From the NCBI GenBank assembly GCA_028274465.1, contig CM051457.1, forward strand, positions 58,637,550 to 58,701,549: DNA of 64,000 nucleotides, given 5' to 3'. The notes under the pieces are model-generated. The model was not told the DNA's origin and did not search any database. It worked only from the letters and a program-made list of their open reading frames with translations. Each line of letters starts with the position of its first letter. Within the stretch, counting starts at the first letter, position 1. A program made the position numbers and the translations under genes. This DNA comes from Plantago ovata (taxonomy: Eukaryota > Streptophyta > Magnoliopsida > Lamiales > Plantaginaceae). Positions 10,643 to 21,155 of this stretch are shown here, piece after piece.

Positions 10643-11477
10643 GAGTTCTCTACCAGCAGGCTCGTTGGACACTTGGGAGAAGGTTTTTTCAGCTTTCATG
10701 GAAAAATACTTCCCTCACACCTTGACTACCGCGCTAAAGTCACAAATCACTGGATTCAAGCAGGACTATGATGAGACCATCTACACCGCGTTTGAGAGAT
10801 TCCAAGATCTCACGAACAAGTGCCCTCACCATGGTTTTGAGCTTTCTGACCTAGTCCAACACTTCTACAATGGACTAACCTTCGAGAACCAACAAGTGGT
10901 GGATTTCCAATGCCGAGGCAATATTTGGGAGGAAACCGCAGAAGCCGTCTGGGCAGTTTTCGAAAGGCTTGCTAAAGGTTTGCAGTTCAAGGACCCAAGG
11001 GCAATGGTTAGGAGACGTGGACCTGAAGCTCCACCGACTCAAGAAGCCCCTATGTATAGGGGGAACGGGGATCAATTTGAGTGCTTTACCAACGAATTGA
11101 AGCAAGTCCTCAAGAGCGCCACCGGAACAACTGTTTCGAACGAAGTATGCCGAATATGCAAGAACTATGGGCATGGGGATCATATGTGTAGATCGGAGCT
11201 TGCGTATGATGATGGCAACTGGGCTCAAAGAGGCGAAGAGGAAGCCTTCGCTACGGAGTTTGGTACTCAAGAAGCTAGCTACGGACAAGATAGTAGGAAT
11301 CCTCGAGGTGGATTTTGGAGAAGAGGGTTTCGAAACAATCAAGGATATGCACCGGCTAGCCAAACTTATGGCCCTAACCAAGACCGTAGTAGGCTAAACT
11401 ATGGTAATGATCACTACGAAAACCCCGCTCCGAAAGAGCCACCGAAGTCGAAGTCGGCTCAACTAATGGGGAACTTG
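10643..11477 (+). pseudogene. Athila-like gag, C-terminal piece
   Basis: This holds the second half of the Retrotrans_gag domain (WEKVFSAFMEKYFP, FKQDYDETIYTAFERF, CPHHGFELSDLVQHFYNGL). A knuckle-like CRICKNYGHGDHMC (CX2CX4HX4C, about 11149-11190) follows, then a charged, Asn/Gly-rich tail. It runs into the next element at about 11477; the protein read beyond that point is foreign and not gag. A family-typical gag would continue into protease. Confidence 0.82.
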
Positions 11478-12155
11478 AACATAAGATACAAACTGAAAAT
11501 CGAAAAGAAAGAACGAGATCGGGACTACCTTGCACGCGCGGGACGGAGCTCGAACAGATCGGGCCGGGACAGAGAAGAACAGAGCAGGGGCGCGGCACGG
11601 GTGCGGGTGCCGGCACGGACGGAACTGAGCACGGGCGCGGACCGGGACCGGGCACGGACGAGGCACGGGACCGGGCACGTTACAGACTGGACGCGAGCGG
11701 AGCACGGGCCACGAACGGAAGGGCGCACGGGCTGACTGGAGCACGACACGGCACGGGACAGAGCACGGCGGCGCGGGGGCACGGGACTGAGCACGGCGCG
11801 GCGCGACTGGGGCACAGGATTGAGCACGGCGGCGCGGCTAGGGCACGGGACTGAGCGCGGCGCGGCGCGGCCAAGCTGGACGGATTGGAGGTCGATCGAC
11901 GGCGGCGGCGGAGGCTTGAAGGTGGATGGAATCGACCGAGAGAGAGAGAGAGAGACGAAGACAAATCGGAGCAGATGAACAAAAGCAGAGCCGGGGCAAT
12001 TCGCCTGAAACTGAATCGGAAAGGGCAGAACCGGAGCAAAAACGAGCCGAGATGGAGTAGCCCAAGAACGGATTCGCAAACTCAACGACTTTCAAATTCG
12101 AATTCGATAACGCGGGAAGGAAAAAAATTAAATCACCAAATAATTAAATTACTTG

Positions 12156-12186
<31 letters not shown>

Positions 12187-12202
12187 AAAACGGGATGTTA
12201 CA
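11478..12202 (-). repeat. Truncated 3' LTR of gag-only copy A
   Basis: It matches the distal part of the full LTR at 14488-17054 (shared AACATAAGATAC start at 11478/16039, shared GTTACA end) but is much shorter. It contains a GC-rich degenerate tandem of GCACGG-type units (about 11540-11880) and an AT-rich end of AATTAATTAAATAAATA repeats (12130-12188). Long open frames on its minus strand are low-complexity products of the GC tandem, not genes. Confidence 0.8.
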
Positions 12203-12491
12203 CTCCACCACCCTTACAAGAAGTTTGGTCCTCGAAACTTAACTAGCGTGAGGCTAACGAACTTGGAACGGAGAATCGAAAGTCTTCAACTTGAAATGCC
12301 GGATGAGACGAACAAACTCGCATGCCAAAAGTTTTAAACTCGAAACTAGCCTAAAGGAAACGAAACTTAGTTCTTCGACCAAACGATCACAACTTAAGGT
12401 CTTCAATAAGCAGTCGACAACCTAGACTTCAAGTGTATCTAACCTAGTAAACGAAAAGTAGCAGAGTAGTAAACCATAATCTTAGAAGAAC

Positions 12492-13628
12492 TTAATGAAG
12501 CGTACCTTTTGCTACATTTTCCAAGGGAGCCTCACGTCCAACCATGCTATAGACTCTTGGCTTGGCCTTCGTACTACTTCCTTGATTCTTTGAAGCGGTG
12601 CCTCCAAATCTTCCTTCTTCCATCAAGGAGTTGCGTCGCGGACAAACATTGATCTTATGCTCCTTGCTTCCACAAGCCAATCATACACCTTGCTTCCTCC
12701 AACAGTTCTTCTCCTCATGAGTTGTGCCTCCGCAGAAATTGCAATTTCTTCAAGATGGTTGTTCAGTACTTTCAGCCCCATGACGAGATCGACTTTCCTG
12801 TTGGCGGCGAGAATACTTGGATGGGGACAGACAATCCTTGCCATCCTTGCTACTTCTGTGATGTGGACTCCTCTTTCGAGATCATCGGGGTTCATAGCTC
12901 TCGAGCTCTCCCAGACCACTCTCCACTTCACTAGCTATTTCCACGGCTTTCGCGTAGGTTGACAACTCGATCCCAAACAGGCTGAATTGGATTTCCGACT
13001 TCAAACCCTTCACAAAGTGACGTACTTTCTCCCTCTCGTCATTCTGAAAGTGCGGCACATACTTCAATAGCCGAGTGAACTCTGAGTCATAGTCGACAAC
13101 GGTCATCCTCCCGTGCACCAGGTTTTGGAATTCGTCCCTCATGTTCTCGCGAACCAAACGGGGTACGAAGTTGTCCATAAACTCCTTCTCGAAGTTCTCC
13201 CAGGTACGGGCAACTGCCTCTTGTCTCCACCTTGCCTCTACGGTCCTCCACCAGTTTCTTGCTGCTCCTTCAAACAGGAAAGCCGCGAGCTCAATCCTCC
13301 TTTCATCAGGGTAGTGTAAGATCGAGAACAGATTCTCCATGCTCTCCAGCCAAAGCTCAGCTTTGCGGGCATTGGGTGCCCCATCGAACCTATCGGGATG
13401 GAAACGAGCGAAACGTTCAGCAGCTTGATCGATCGTTTGAATCGGTGGCGGTGGCGGCGGAGCTGGCTGAGCAGGTGGTGGCCCAACGTTGCGCATGCTC
13501 TCACTGAAGTTGCCCAAAGATGCAATGATCCTCTCCACATGGTCCTGATTGTCAGCATTGTTGTTGTTTTCGTTGTCATTGGTGTTGCCATCGCCATTGC
13601 CGTTGCGGGTGTTGTTTCTTGGAGACAA
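12492..13628 (-). pseudogene. Gag of gag-only copy A (broken)
   Basis: Reading on the minus strand from 13628 (MSPRNNTRNGNG), an Asn-rich tail leads to a Retrotrans_gag domain (ARFHPDRFDGAPNARKAELW, ARNWWRTVEARW, VDYDSEFTRLLKYVPHF, GLKSEIQFSLFGIE). A CCHC knuckle with the CACGSKEHKINVC-like form follows (about 12640-12690). The reading is broken in at least one place. It ends near ENVAKGTLH, close to where copy B also ends and just where protease would begin in an autonomous Tekay-type element. Confidence 0.85.
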
Positions 13629-14473
13629 CCCATCGCAATTAGTCTAAGGTCAGTAACGTAAATTAACCTTCTCGAGTGTGACTATCTAAATGCGCAAACG
13701 TGGACTAAGGCACTAACTTATGTCAATGTAGCATGAACGAGTAAGAGACGCGTGAAAGTAAACAAAATTACCAAGGTCTAATTCTAACTAGGGGGGTCAA
13801 AAGAAAGATAGCAACTAATCACTAAGTAAATCCTCGAGTGTGTCTAACCTAGCATGCAAGGCAGACATAAATTGAAGAAGCAATGATAAAGCATAAGTAG
13901 AAAATTCATATGTTGTAGAAAAGATTCATAAACATTAAGCATGCAATAAAAGCGTTCTCTCATAAAGTGATCAGTCATTTGACCTCGGTTAACACGAATC
14001 ACTCAAACAGTCGGCCTCCTGCCAGTGATTTATGTCGACTTTGGTTAAATAATAGATTACTGTATGGCAGAATCAAGCAAGATCATGTATGAACTTCAAC
14101 AAGTAAAATAAATGCATATATAAGTGTTTAAACCTTAAAACATGCATCAAATGACATTATAGTACATACTTTCAAACAAATACTCATGCATTTAGATGAA
14201 ATAATATAATCGGCTTAACGAAAATGAATGAAGTAGCAATAGTAAGCTGGTGAACTTAGTAGAAGTTAAACATGATGAACAACAAGGCAGTTTCGGAGGA
14301 CAAATCAGTAGGATAGGTGACGTGCAAACGGAAAAGCTCAGAGTTAGTGCGGAAGACTAAACGGCATAAGAGATAGAAAAATAACAAATCAACCTATGTC
14401 CAGCGACTCGGACCCTCACACACACCCCATAGGCCAGAAGATCCTATCCTAGCAAGCTTGAGTTTGAACTCAA
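13629..14473 (-). other. Copy A leader between PBS and gag
   Basis: About 0.85 kb with no coding signal, lying upstream of gag in the element's own direction. It is homologous to 41124-41962 of copy B (shared CACTGGCAGG-containing stretch and CTCGAGTGTGTCTAACCTAGCATGCAAG). Its conservation between diverged copies fits a leader/packaging region. Confidence 0.6.
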
Positions 14474-14485
14474 GCTCCGATACCA
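14474..14485 (-). other. Primer-binding site of copy A (tRNA-iMet type)
   Basis: The minus strand reads TGGTATCGGAGC, one mismatch from TGGTATCAGAGC, the complement of the initiator tRNA-Met 3' end. It lies 2 bp from the LTR, which fixes the element's direction as reverse. Confidence 0.85.
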
Positions 14486-15491
14486 TCTGTAACGATATCG
14501 GTTTTTAAAAACAATAAATTTCTTGAAAAGAGAAAATCCGAAATAATTTGAAAAGTAACGGTCGGCAATAAATGCCATAACAATATTTGGCGCCATAGCG
14601 CTAACAGAATCAAGTAAAAATCCAAGTAACGTAGAAGTCAAAAGAATAACAACTAGTGAAGAAAGTAAAAAGTTTCATCTTCTTATTTTAAAATCAAATC
14701 CCCAAAGACATCCTAGACCCTTCTCTCAGTCGCTGGAATCCTACTCGCGTGCATCCTCAGTAGTATCTGGAAGGAAGGAATTTTTGAAAACAAAGAGAGT
14801 GTGAGATAAAGGATCTCAGTGAGGTTCTAAGTTAACAAAAGAAAAGTAAACAGTTTGAAAACAAAATCCTTTGCATTAGATAAAATAGCAGACAGAACAA
14901 ATAACAGAACATAAAGACAGAACAGATAAGTCGAAGTCCGTTGGTGCAACCCGCCTTGTTACTCCTACTCCCAGATTGCCCTTATAGCTCCCTCCAGAGG
15001 GTATACAACTCCGGATAGAAACAGAAACCTGATAGTCCTCACTACCCAAGCCTACCTAATTACGACCTAATCGACCGGTCACACAGAAACAGACAGAACA
15101 GATACAGATATAGATACAGAACAAACAGATAACGATAACCACATCTCGAGACATCGAGAAGTGTTCCTGTAGAAGAGTTAATCCAAAACAGAGTAGCAAC
15201 AAACAAAGATAAGTAAATAAGCATACTTAGGACTTAGTTACTTTTACGCGGAAGCATACGGTATAACAGAACATATATTAATAGATATAGATTATCACAT
15301 AGCCTTCCAGTTTTTCGCAAATAGATAAGTTTTGGGGTGAACACTCACCTTAAACTTGCAAGCAAAGATCCTCAAAAGCACAGTGAGTTAAGAGCTATCG
15401 GACAGAACACCTAAACAGAAAGCGTCGAGTTACTAACTAGAAGTCGGAATGAATAAATGAAACGATAAAAGTAAAAAGGGTCGGTAGGAAT

Positions 15492-15555
15492 GGCGAAGGA
15501 GGGGTTCGAACTCAGGATCTCTAAGTTAGTCACACAACTCCTAACCAATTAAGCT
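15492..15555 (-). other. tRNA-like segment with A and B box motifs in the LTR
   Basis: The minus strand reads AGCTTAATTGGTTAGG ... GAGTTCGAACCCC ... TTCGCC, resembling an A box (TTAATTGGTTAGG) and a B box (GAGTTCGAACCCC) at tRNA-like spacing. Total length is about 64 nt, with weak end pairing here. The same position in both copy B LTRs carries the motif. It is not a functional tRNA gene by eye. Confidence 0.6.
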
Positions 15556-16089
15556 AGAACACAACTATTTACCTCACCAAGGCATAAACTAGTTCAATAG
15601 TTTTTAGAAAACGCTTTCACACTCAGATTACAAAATTACCAAAATACCCTCTACAGTAAATTGCAAAACAGTACTACAGTTTCAACATACTTCAGAAAAG
15701 TCCTTAAAAGAAACTCGGTTTAACAGTTTAGTCCAAAAGTTGTGAAATTACTAAACTACCCTCAAATCAGTAATTGCAAAAAGGTCCTTCAGGTTTTCCG
15801 ATATCTCAAAAATGTCCTAAAAGGTTTTAGTTATTACCAAAACAGTCCACAAGTCAGTCTTTACGATTTCAAACATTTCAAACAGTCCAGCTTTAACATA
15901 AGGGCAGAACCGTCCAGGGGCAAAAAGGTCAAAGTCCAAGTCAGTCAATACTAGGTCAAACTATCCAGATATGGTCAAAATCGAAAGGTCAAGGTCAACA
16001 ACCAAAGTCCAGTTTATCGAAAGGGTAAAATGGTCCAAAACATAAGATACAAACTGAAAATCGAAAAGAAAGAACGAGATCGGGACTAC

Positions 16090-16470
16090 CTTGCACGCGC
16101 GGGACGGAGCTCGAACAGATCGGGCCAGGACAGAGAAGAACAGAGCAGGGCGCGGCACGGGCGCGGACTGAAGCTCGGGCGCGGGCGCCGGCATGGACGA
16201 AACTGAGCACGGGCACGGACCGGGTACGGAACGAGGCACGGGACCGGGCACGTTACAGACTGGACGCGAGCGGAGCACGGGGCACGAACGGAAGGGCGCA
16301 CGGGCTGACTGGAGCACGACATGGCACGGGACAGAGCACGGCGGCGCGGGGGCACGAGACTGAGCACGGCGCGGCGCGGCCGGGGCACAGGATTGAGCAT
16401 GGCGGCGCGGCCAGGGCACGAGACTGAGCGCGGCGCGGTGCGGCCAAGCTGGACGGATTGGAGGTCGATC
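16090..16470. repeat. GC-rich degenerate tandem repeat in the copy A LTR
   Basis: Repeated GCACGG, GGCACGGGAC and GCGCGGC units with variable spacing. The truncated partner LTR has the same tract at about 11540-11880. It generates long artefactual open frames rich in Arg, Ala, Pro and Cys on the minus strand. Confidence 0.8.
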
Positions 16471-17054
16471 GACGGCGACGGTGGCGGATTGAAGGTGGAT
16501 GGAATCGGCCGAGAGAGAGAGAGAGACGGAGACAAATCGGAGCAGATGAACAAAAGCAGAGCCGGGGCAATTCGCCTGAAACTGAATCGGAAAGGGCAGA
16601 ACCGGAGCAAAAACGAGCCGAGATGGAGCGGCTAGCAACAGGTCGGTGGTTGCGGCTAGGAGGTGCAGAGGTGGTGACGATGATGATGCGGTTGATGATG
16701 AAGAAGAAATGGTGAGGTGAATTGCTAATGTTGGAATGTGGAGATGGTGGCGTGGAGTGAAGGGAGAAGGAGGAATGGAGTGTTCTGCTTAGGTTTAGCG
16801 TTAACTAAGGATAGTGGGCTTGACTGAAACGACTTGGGCCAAGACTAACATTGGGCCAGCAGCAGGTACTCAAAATTGGGCCAAGGAGAGGTTTAAAATT
16901 CAGATTTTGGTAGCCCAAGAACGGATTCGCAAACTCAACGACTTTCAAATTCGAATTCGATAACGCGGGAAGGAAAAAAATTAAATCACCAAATAATTAA
17001 ATTACTTGATAATTAATTAATTAAATAAATAATAAATAAAAACGGGATGTTACA

Positions 17055-17270
17055 TGTTTTTTCTTCTTCGGTATAGTCCTTGAGTTCTTTTGGCAATATA
17101 TCACCATGTTGATCAGCCTTTTTCTTGGGATAAATAAATTCTTCCTCAACAGATTGCCAAACACCTGCATCCAAAGATTTTAAATATATACGCATACGCA
17201 ATAACCAGTAACCATAGTTTGCTCCATCAAGAATCGGCAGCCTTCCAAGGTTTGGATTGGCGGTATCCAT
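17055..17270 (-). pseudogene. Copia gag, N-terminal fragment
   Basis: Starts with ATG at 17270 (minus): MDTANPNLGRLPILDGANYGYW, then LRMRIYLKSLDAGVWQSVEEEF. The LDGANYGYW and VW.SVE motifs are typical of the DUF4219/UBN2-type gag start of plant copia elements (SIRE- or Tork-like). About 72 codons remain before the junction with copy A's LTR at 17054; the reading past it is foreign. Confidence 0.78.
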
Positions 17271-17309
17271 CTTTTGTACCTAAAAACAATTACCTATAAA
17301 AGATAACAA

Positions 17310-17321
17310 GCTCTGATACCA
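17310..17321 (-). other. Primer-binding site, tRNA-iMet
   Basis: The minus strand reads TGGTATCAGAGC exactly, the canonical copia PBS, 2 bp from the LTR. Confidence 0.9.
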
Positions 17322-17323
17322 AT

Positions 17324-18236
17324 TGAAAGAATTAAGGATCGATAATAACTTGTTAATAGGAACAATACGCGCCAGTAAGCAGGAGTTATCGAAGATGTTG
17401 AACAACTCGTACGATAACACCTCAGCAATCTACAACTACGACCTGCAGATTAGTCAGACAAACACAAGTAATATATATCAGAATATTAAGCACATCGGAA
17501 AGTAAATAAGAACCTTTGTTTGTAAATTTTCAAGCAGCTTTTGATAGCTTGCTTGATGCCCAGTCAAGGCAGAAAAACCACTAAGAAAATATGTTCGTAC
17601 AACGCAGTATACTCCCTATTTTATCTTAGCTGAAACAATACTAGTCACCTCACGATGATATAGAATCCCCTTCTATCTATTCTATCCTCAATACGCTGTT
17701 AGAGAGATCTAGAATATAAACTAGTATAAAGACTCGAAAACAAACAACTAAACAATAAAGACTCTAACGAATTCTTTGGTTGTAAACTTCTTGCTCTCGA
17801 GATGTACTTTCTTCAATGTCGATGTTGGCATATATATAGTGCTGAAGTATGAAATCGATTCCAATCAGGAAACGCGTAGACCGACTTCAACTCTAATAAG
17901 GACATCAACTTTGAACGACTTCAAACTCTGAATCTAGACTTGATTTCATCCTCCTTCTTCAATTAGAAATTGTATTCCTACTTGGATTCTTTCTCCTTCT
18001 TGAGTTCTTCTTATACTCGCTCTCTTCTGTCAGTCGATCTCCTAGTTGAAATCGACTTCCTTCTATTGACACGTTCTGGAAGCTAGTTTCCTGCACACAA
18101 TAAATATCTACAGCTGTGGAACTAGTTAGTTGTTAAGTAAAGGTAAAACACGATAAAAATACGTTAAGTGTATTGTTGACAGACGTAGGAGTTAAACCAG
18201 AACAGCTTAACTCGAAGAATAACTTCTTGGTCAACA
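17324..18236 (-). repeat. 5' LTR of the reverse-strand copia element
   Basis: The inner end is set by the PBS (minus-strand LTR ends CTTTCA). The outer end is placed at TGTTGACCAAGAAG (minus), giving 913 bp. A TATA box (ACTATATATATGCC, minus) is at about forward 17827-17840. The outer boundary is my best guess, because the partner LTR is not in the window. Confidence 0.6.
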
Positions 18237-19970
18237 CCAGTGTAAAAACACATACACTTACACTTTAGGTGTTCAACTAGAACAGAGGGAAGGTGAGCTA
18301 ATTTAAGAGAAGGTCGAAGGGAAAAAAGCACGCAACTTTCCTGAAGCAGGTGATAAAACTTCTTCCACTGTTTTCATCTTCAGAATATATTTTAGCAATA
18401 GTTTACTTGGTTCATAAGAGAATTCATTTAGCTCTATGCATTACACCCAGTTCTTACAGAAGTGTGGCAAGAAATTTAACGTTAGTTCAAAAACCAAGAA
18501 AAATGCAATTTTAACTCAACTAAAAGACATCCAAACTGTTCTCCTATCATTATTCAAGTTGTCACCTAATGGAGAATTACAGGACGAGCAATAGTGTGAT
18601 CATTCAGGTTTGATCTGCATATGGTTTGATTTGTGATAAATTGCTCATGCTATTTCTAATCTTTGTAAAAATAATATTTTTGTTGAAAAGAAGATCCAAT
18701 TATGATGTTTAGCTTTCTCATATGTTCAATCAACTTACCGAGGAATGGTAGATTGCTACTATAATTTTACACGTTGATGGCTGTGATGAACCATATCCTT
18801 TGCTCATGGTGAAGTTTAGAAGAGGAGCGCTTAAGTTTACACATTTCAATCAAGAGTACTACCAATTGTGGGATGAAAAGTTGGAGTACATCCCTGATCT
18901 CAAACAATAAGCATGGAAATTAGAATTTTGTATGTGTGTAGAAAATGGTAGGATGGTCATAAGAGAGTTCTCAATGTTTCGAACAATGTATAGGATTTAT
19001 GTGTAGGATTTCTTCTCATGTTGCATTTACAACCATGTATGTAAACTTAATCTCAACGCTGCAAAGTTTTCTTTCGGTCTGCACCACCACAGAGGAGTGA
19101 AATAACTACAAGGGTACGTGTAGTCCATACCCTGCCTCGTCCATTTCATGTCAATCTCATAAATATCTCATGGTCTAGGAGGAAACAATCAAGCTGAGAA
19201 ATTGACGGGACGAAGTTACAATAAAGAGCCCTTAATTATCTATGAAATATTCTGTTTTTTGGGAAAAAGGGTTGAGTAGCTTCTCTTGATGTACCAAGGC
19301 AGTCATAATTCTTAAAACATGTCCTTGTTGATATATTGGTAGAAATAGCTAAACTGATTGGTCTTTTCCAGTCCTTTTTTTTTTACTCCGCAGTATTCCC
19401 GACTCAGTCTTTATTTGTCAAATCTTACTTGGTGATGTTGAGAAAAACAAAGAGATATAGGTAATGTTTAAATGTTCTGCTTTGCAACAGTTAAAATATG
19501 TAATGAATTTTTTTAAGTGGTACTTCTTTCGAAACTTTAGAAAGCTTTCATTTGGTTTTGTACAGTTTGACCAAATTAATCATAATTTATTGTGTGAAAA
19601 CTAATTAAAAAAATTATATTATAAAAGTATACTTATATTTTTATAATATAGCTTTTAAAATTATTTTTTAAATAAAATAGTATGATTAATGTGGGGTCAA
19701 ACAGGACATAAAAAAATCAAAAATACCAAATAGGGTTTTTTTTTTTTTTTTTTTTTTTAACTTTTGAAAGAAGTAATTGTTTTGTCCATTCTTAAATTTA
19801 AAACTTCATTTTACTAGCATTTTATGGGGTATATTTGACTTTTGAAAATGTTTATATTAAGAATGGAGTTAAGAATGTTTAGCGGAGTGTTAAATTGAAG
19901 TCGAGATGGAGAAAGTAATATATTTGGAGAACATTGAGGTTTTGAAATATAAGCAAAACTGTGCTTTTAG
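18237..19970. other. AT-rich intergenic stretch, no confident gene
   Basis: Low-copy-looking AT-rich DNA with a T25-type homopolymer around 19734-19758. The only coding-like signal is the short frame at 18761-18910. No LTR, TIR or transposon domain was recognised. Confidence 0.5.
18761..18910 (+). pseudogene. Possible 3'-terminal exon or gene remnant, unrecognised
   Basis: An open frame of about 49 codons ends in TAA at 18908-18910 and contains HVDGCDEPYPLLMVKFRRGA followed by an aromatic-rich stretch (FNQEYYQLWDEKLEYIPD). Its composition looks like a folded protein rather than random translation. AT-rich sequence upstream could be an intron, and what follows resembles a plant 3' UTR. I do not recognise the family and see no other exon, so it may be a remnant or chance. 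Confidence 0.25.
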
Positions 19971-19973
19971 TAA

Positions 19974-20201
19974 AGCTCTGTTCTCTTCGTCTCAAAATTG
20001 ATTCAGTTCAGATGCATTAAGTTTAGTTCAGATTCACCTAGTTGTTTTTTATATTACAAATAAGTTCAGTTGAGATCAGTTCAGATACATTAAGTTCAGT
20101 TCAGTTCAGATGCATTAAGTTCAGTACAGTTCAGTTTAGATGCATTAAGTTCAGTTCAGATCAGTTTTGTTCAGTTCAGTTCAGACGAAGAGAACAGAGC
20201 T
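19974..20201. mobile_element. Tourist-like MITE with internal GTTCAG repeats
   Basis: Perfect terminal inverted repeats AGCTCTGTTCTCTTCGTCT (19974-19992) and its complement (20183-20201) are flanked by a TAA direct repeat (19971-19973 and 20202-20204). The 3-bp TWA duplication and the 228-bp size suit a PIF/Harbinger-derived Tourist MITE. The interior is a degenerate tandem of TTCAGATGCATTAAGTTCAG units. It is non-coding, although open frames run through the repeats. Confidence 0.85.
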
Positions 20202-20204
20202 TAA

Positions 20205-20660
20205 AAGGCAACATTAACATTGTAATTTTCACAAACATCAAACATCAAGAATGCTCACTTGATCGGAGACTTCATTTAGCTTTAGTTTAGTTCTGTCGTA
20301 GTTATTATTTATATTGTACAAATAATTTCAAATAAGTGCAGTAGAAATTTTTTTTAGACGATTTGAACAGATCATAAGTCAACTAATATTTAAATGCCCA
20401 AATCGAGTAATGTAAGTTTACTAATAATATGATGGTCGTTGCTTTCCACATATAACAAGTTGAATATACATGTATGTAAAGATAAAGATTGTTTGATTTA
20501 TTTATTTATTTATTTATTTTTTTTTTTCAAAATAAGACAATAAATTCTGTCTTTAAAGAAAAAACTTCTCCATTGTATAATGATGGAAAAGGAAAGTGTA
20601 GTAATGTCGACGTTATTGACAAACCAATAGGAGATTTAGGGTTATTGATCTAAGAAACAG
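20205..20660. other. AT-rich spacer
   Basis: No gene seen. It contains a short (TTTA)n tract followed by a T run (about 20497-20527). Confidence 0.5.
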
Positions 20661-21155
20661 TTTTTTTTTTCCGAAACGATGGGAAAATATATTAAGTACT
20701 AAAACATCTTACATGCCGAATAGTAATATCGTCATCTAGTTTAAAAACATCTAATAACCAAGCAGAGTAAATATCTCAAATATACATACTAGACTCTGTA
20801 AAAAGCGAATGAGTAGTGCCAAAAGTTGGATTTCTTCCTTCATTTGCTAGTGGGTCAGCTACTTGGTTTGTCTCGCGATAGCCAAAAAGGACTTGTACAC
20901 TGTCCATAGAGTCCATCCTCCTACATGCATCCTGCCTGAGAGTTTCTTGGTAAGGTGAGGCCGCTGCTCCCCTATTGAGACACGATATAAGCATTTTGGA
21001 GTCAGTTTTAATGATAATCCGTTTTCCATCTATTCGTGTACACAATTGTAGGCCAAGTTTTAAAGCATGAAATTCCGCTAGTGCTGGCGAGGTTCTACCC
21101 AGAAACAGTGCTGCCGCAATTATAAAATGACCATTAGAATTTCTAAGCACCCGCT
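20661..21155 (-). mobile_element. 5'-truncated L1-type LINE with RNase H domain
   Basis: On the minus strand an RNase H reading (21150 to 20776) is followed by about 110 bp of 3' UTR and a 10-nt poly-A (forward T run 20661-20670). The sequence loses LINE similarity just upstream of the RNase H start, so the copy is heavily 5'-truncated, as LINEs often are. No clear target duplication was found by eye. Confidence 0.72.
20776..21150 (-). pseudogene. RNase H (RVT_3) domain of a LINE ORF2
   Basis: The 124-codon frame reads NSNGHFIIAAALFLGRTSP then AEFHALKLGLQLC, IIIKTDSKMLISCLNRG and GYRETNQVADPLANEG. This is the plant RVT_3 RNase H-like fold, with the acidic residues in EFHAL, KTDSK and VAD. 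In L1-type plant LINEs this domain follows RT and removes RNA from the hybrid. Single host genes with RVT_3 also exist, but the adjacent poly-A tail favours a LINE. The frame begins in mid-domain, so the start shown is not a true start. Confidence 0.78.

Larger units (their letters stand above)
7383..11477 (+). mobile_element. Athila-like Ty3/gypsy element, 5' part only
   Basis: It consists of an LTR (7383-8665), a tRNA-Asp-type PBS (8669-8686) and gag (8811-9267, 10643-11477). Gag is interrupted by a related solo LTR with its own duplication. The element stops inside gag at about 11477, where the reverse-strand gag-only gypsy element begins, so pol and the 3' LTR are missing from this window. 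The PBS and gag type place it in the Tat/Athila branch. It is an old, truncated fossil. Confidence 0.82.
11478..17054 (-). mobile_element. Gag-only Ty3/gypsy element (TR-GAG-like), copy A, older
   Basis: A reverse-strand element made of an LTR fragment (11478-12202), a short internal region (12203-14487, about 2.3 kb) and a full LTR (14488-17054, about 2.57 kb). The internal region holds only gag, with no protease, RT, RNase H or integrase. The LTR ends (TGTAACATCCCG read on the minus strand) and gag type are Tekay/Del-like chromovirus. Copy B at 37176-44535 has the same plan. The left LTR is truncated, so no target duplication is visible. Gag is broken and the copy looks clearly older than B. 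Confidence 0.85.
14488..17054 (-). repeat. 5' LTR of gag-only copy A
   Basis: It runs from TGTAACGATATCGG to GGGATGTTACA in forward text, 2,567 bp. The proximal half (14488-16035) aligns with the copy B LTRs (shared ACCCTTCTCTCAGTCGCTGG, CATCCTCAGTAGTATCTGG). The GC-rich tandem at about 16090-16470 is specific to copy A. It contains a tRNA-like segment (15492-15555). The element's transcription would run leftwards from here. Confidence 0.88.
17055..18236 (-). mobile_element. 5' end of a Ty1/copia element, interrupted by copy A
   Basis: On the minus strand: LTR (18236 to 17324), PBS, short leader, then the start of gag, cut off at 17055 by the gag-only gypsy element. No further part of this copia element is recognisable in the window. 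Confidence 0.78.

Noticed and set aside
15961-16638. Long minus-strand open frames rich in Arg/Ala/Pro/Cys (also 11525-12085)
   Set aside because: They are translations of the GC-rich GCACGG tandem in the copy A LTRs. Several frames are open at once, the content is low-complexity, and there is no domain.
17013-17270. Full 85-codon minus-strand frame as one gene
   Set aside because: Only 17055-17270 is copia gag; the last part is the LTR of the gag-only element read through by chance.
20776-21150. Host RNase H-like gene
   Set aside because: The RVT_3 domain starts abruptly without an upstream gene and is followed by a short 3' UTR and a poly-A tail, as expected for a 5'-truncated LINE.
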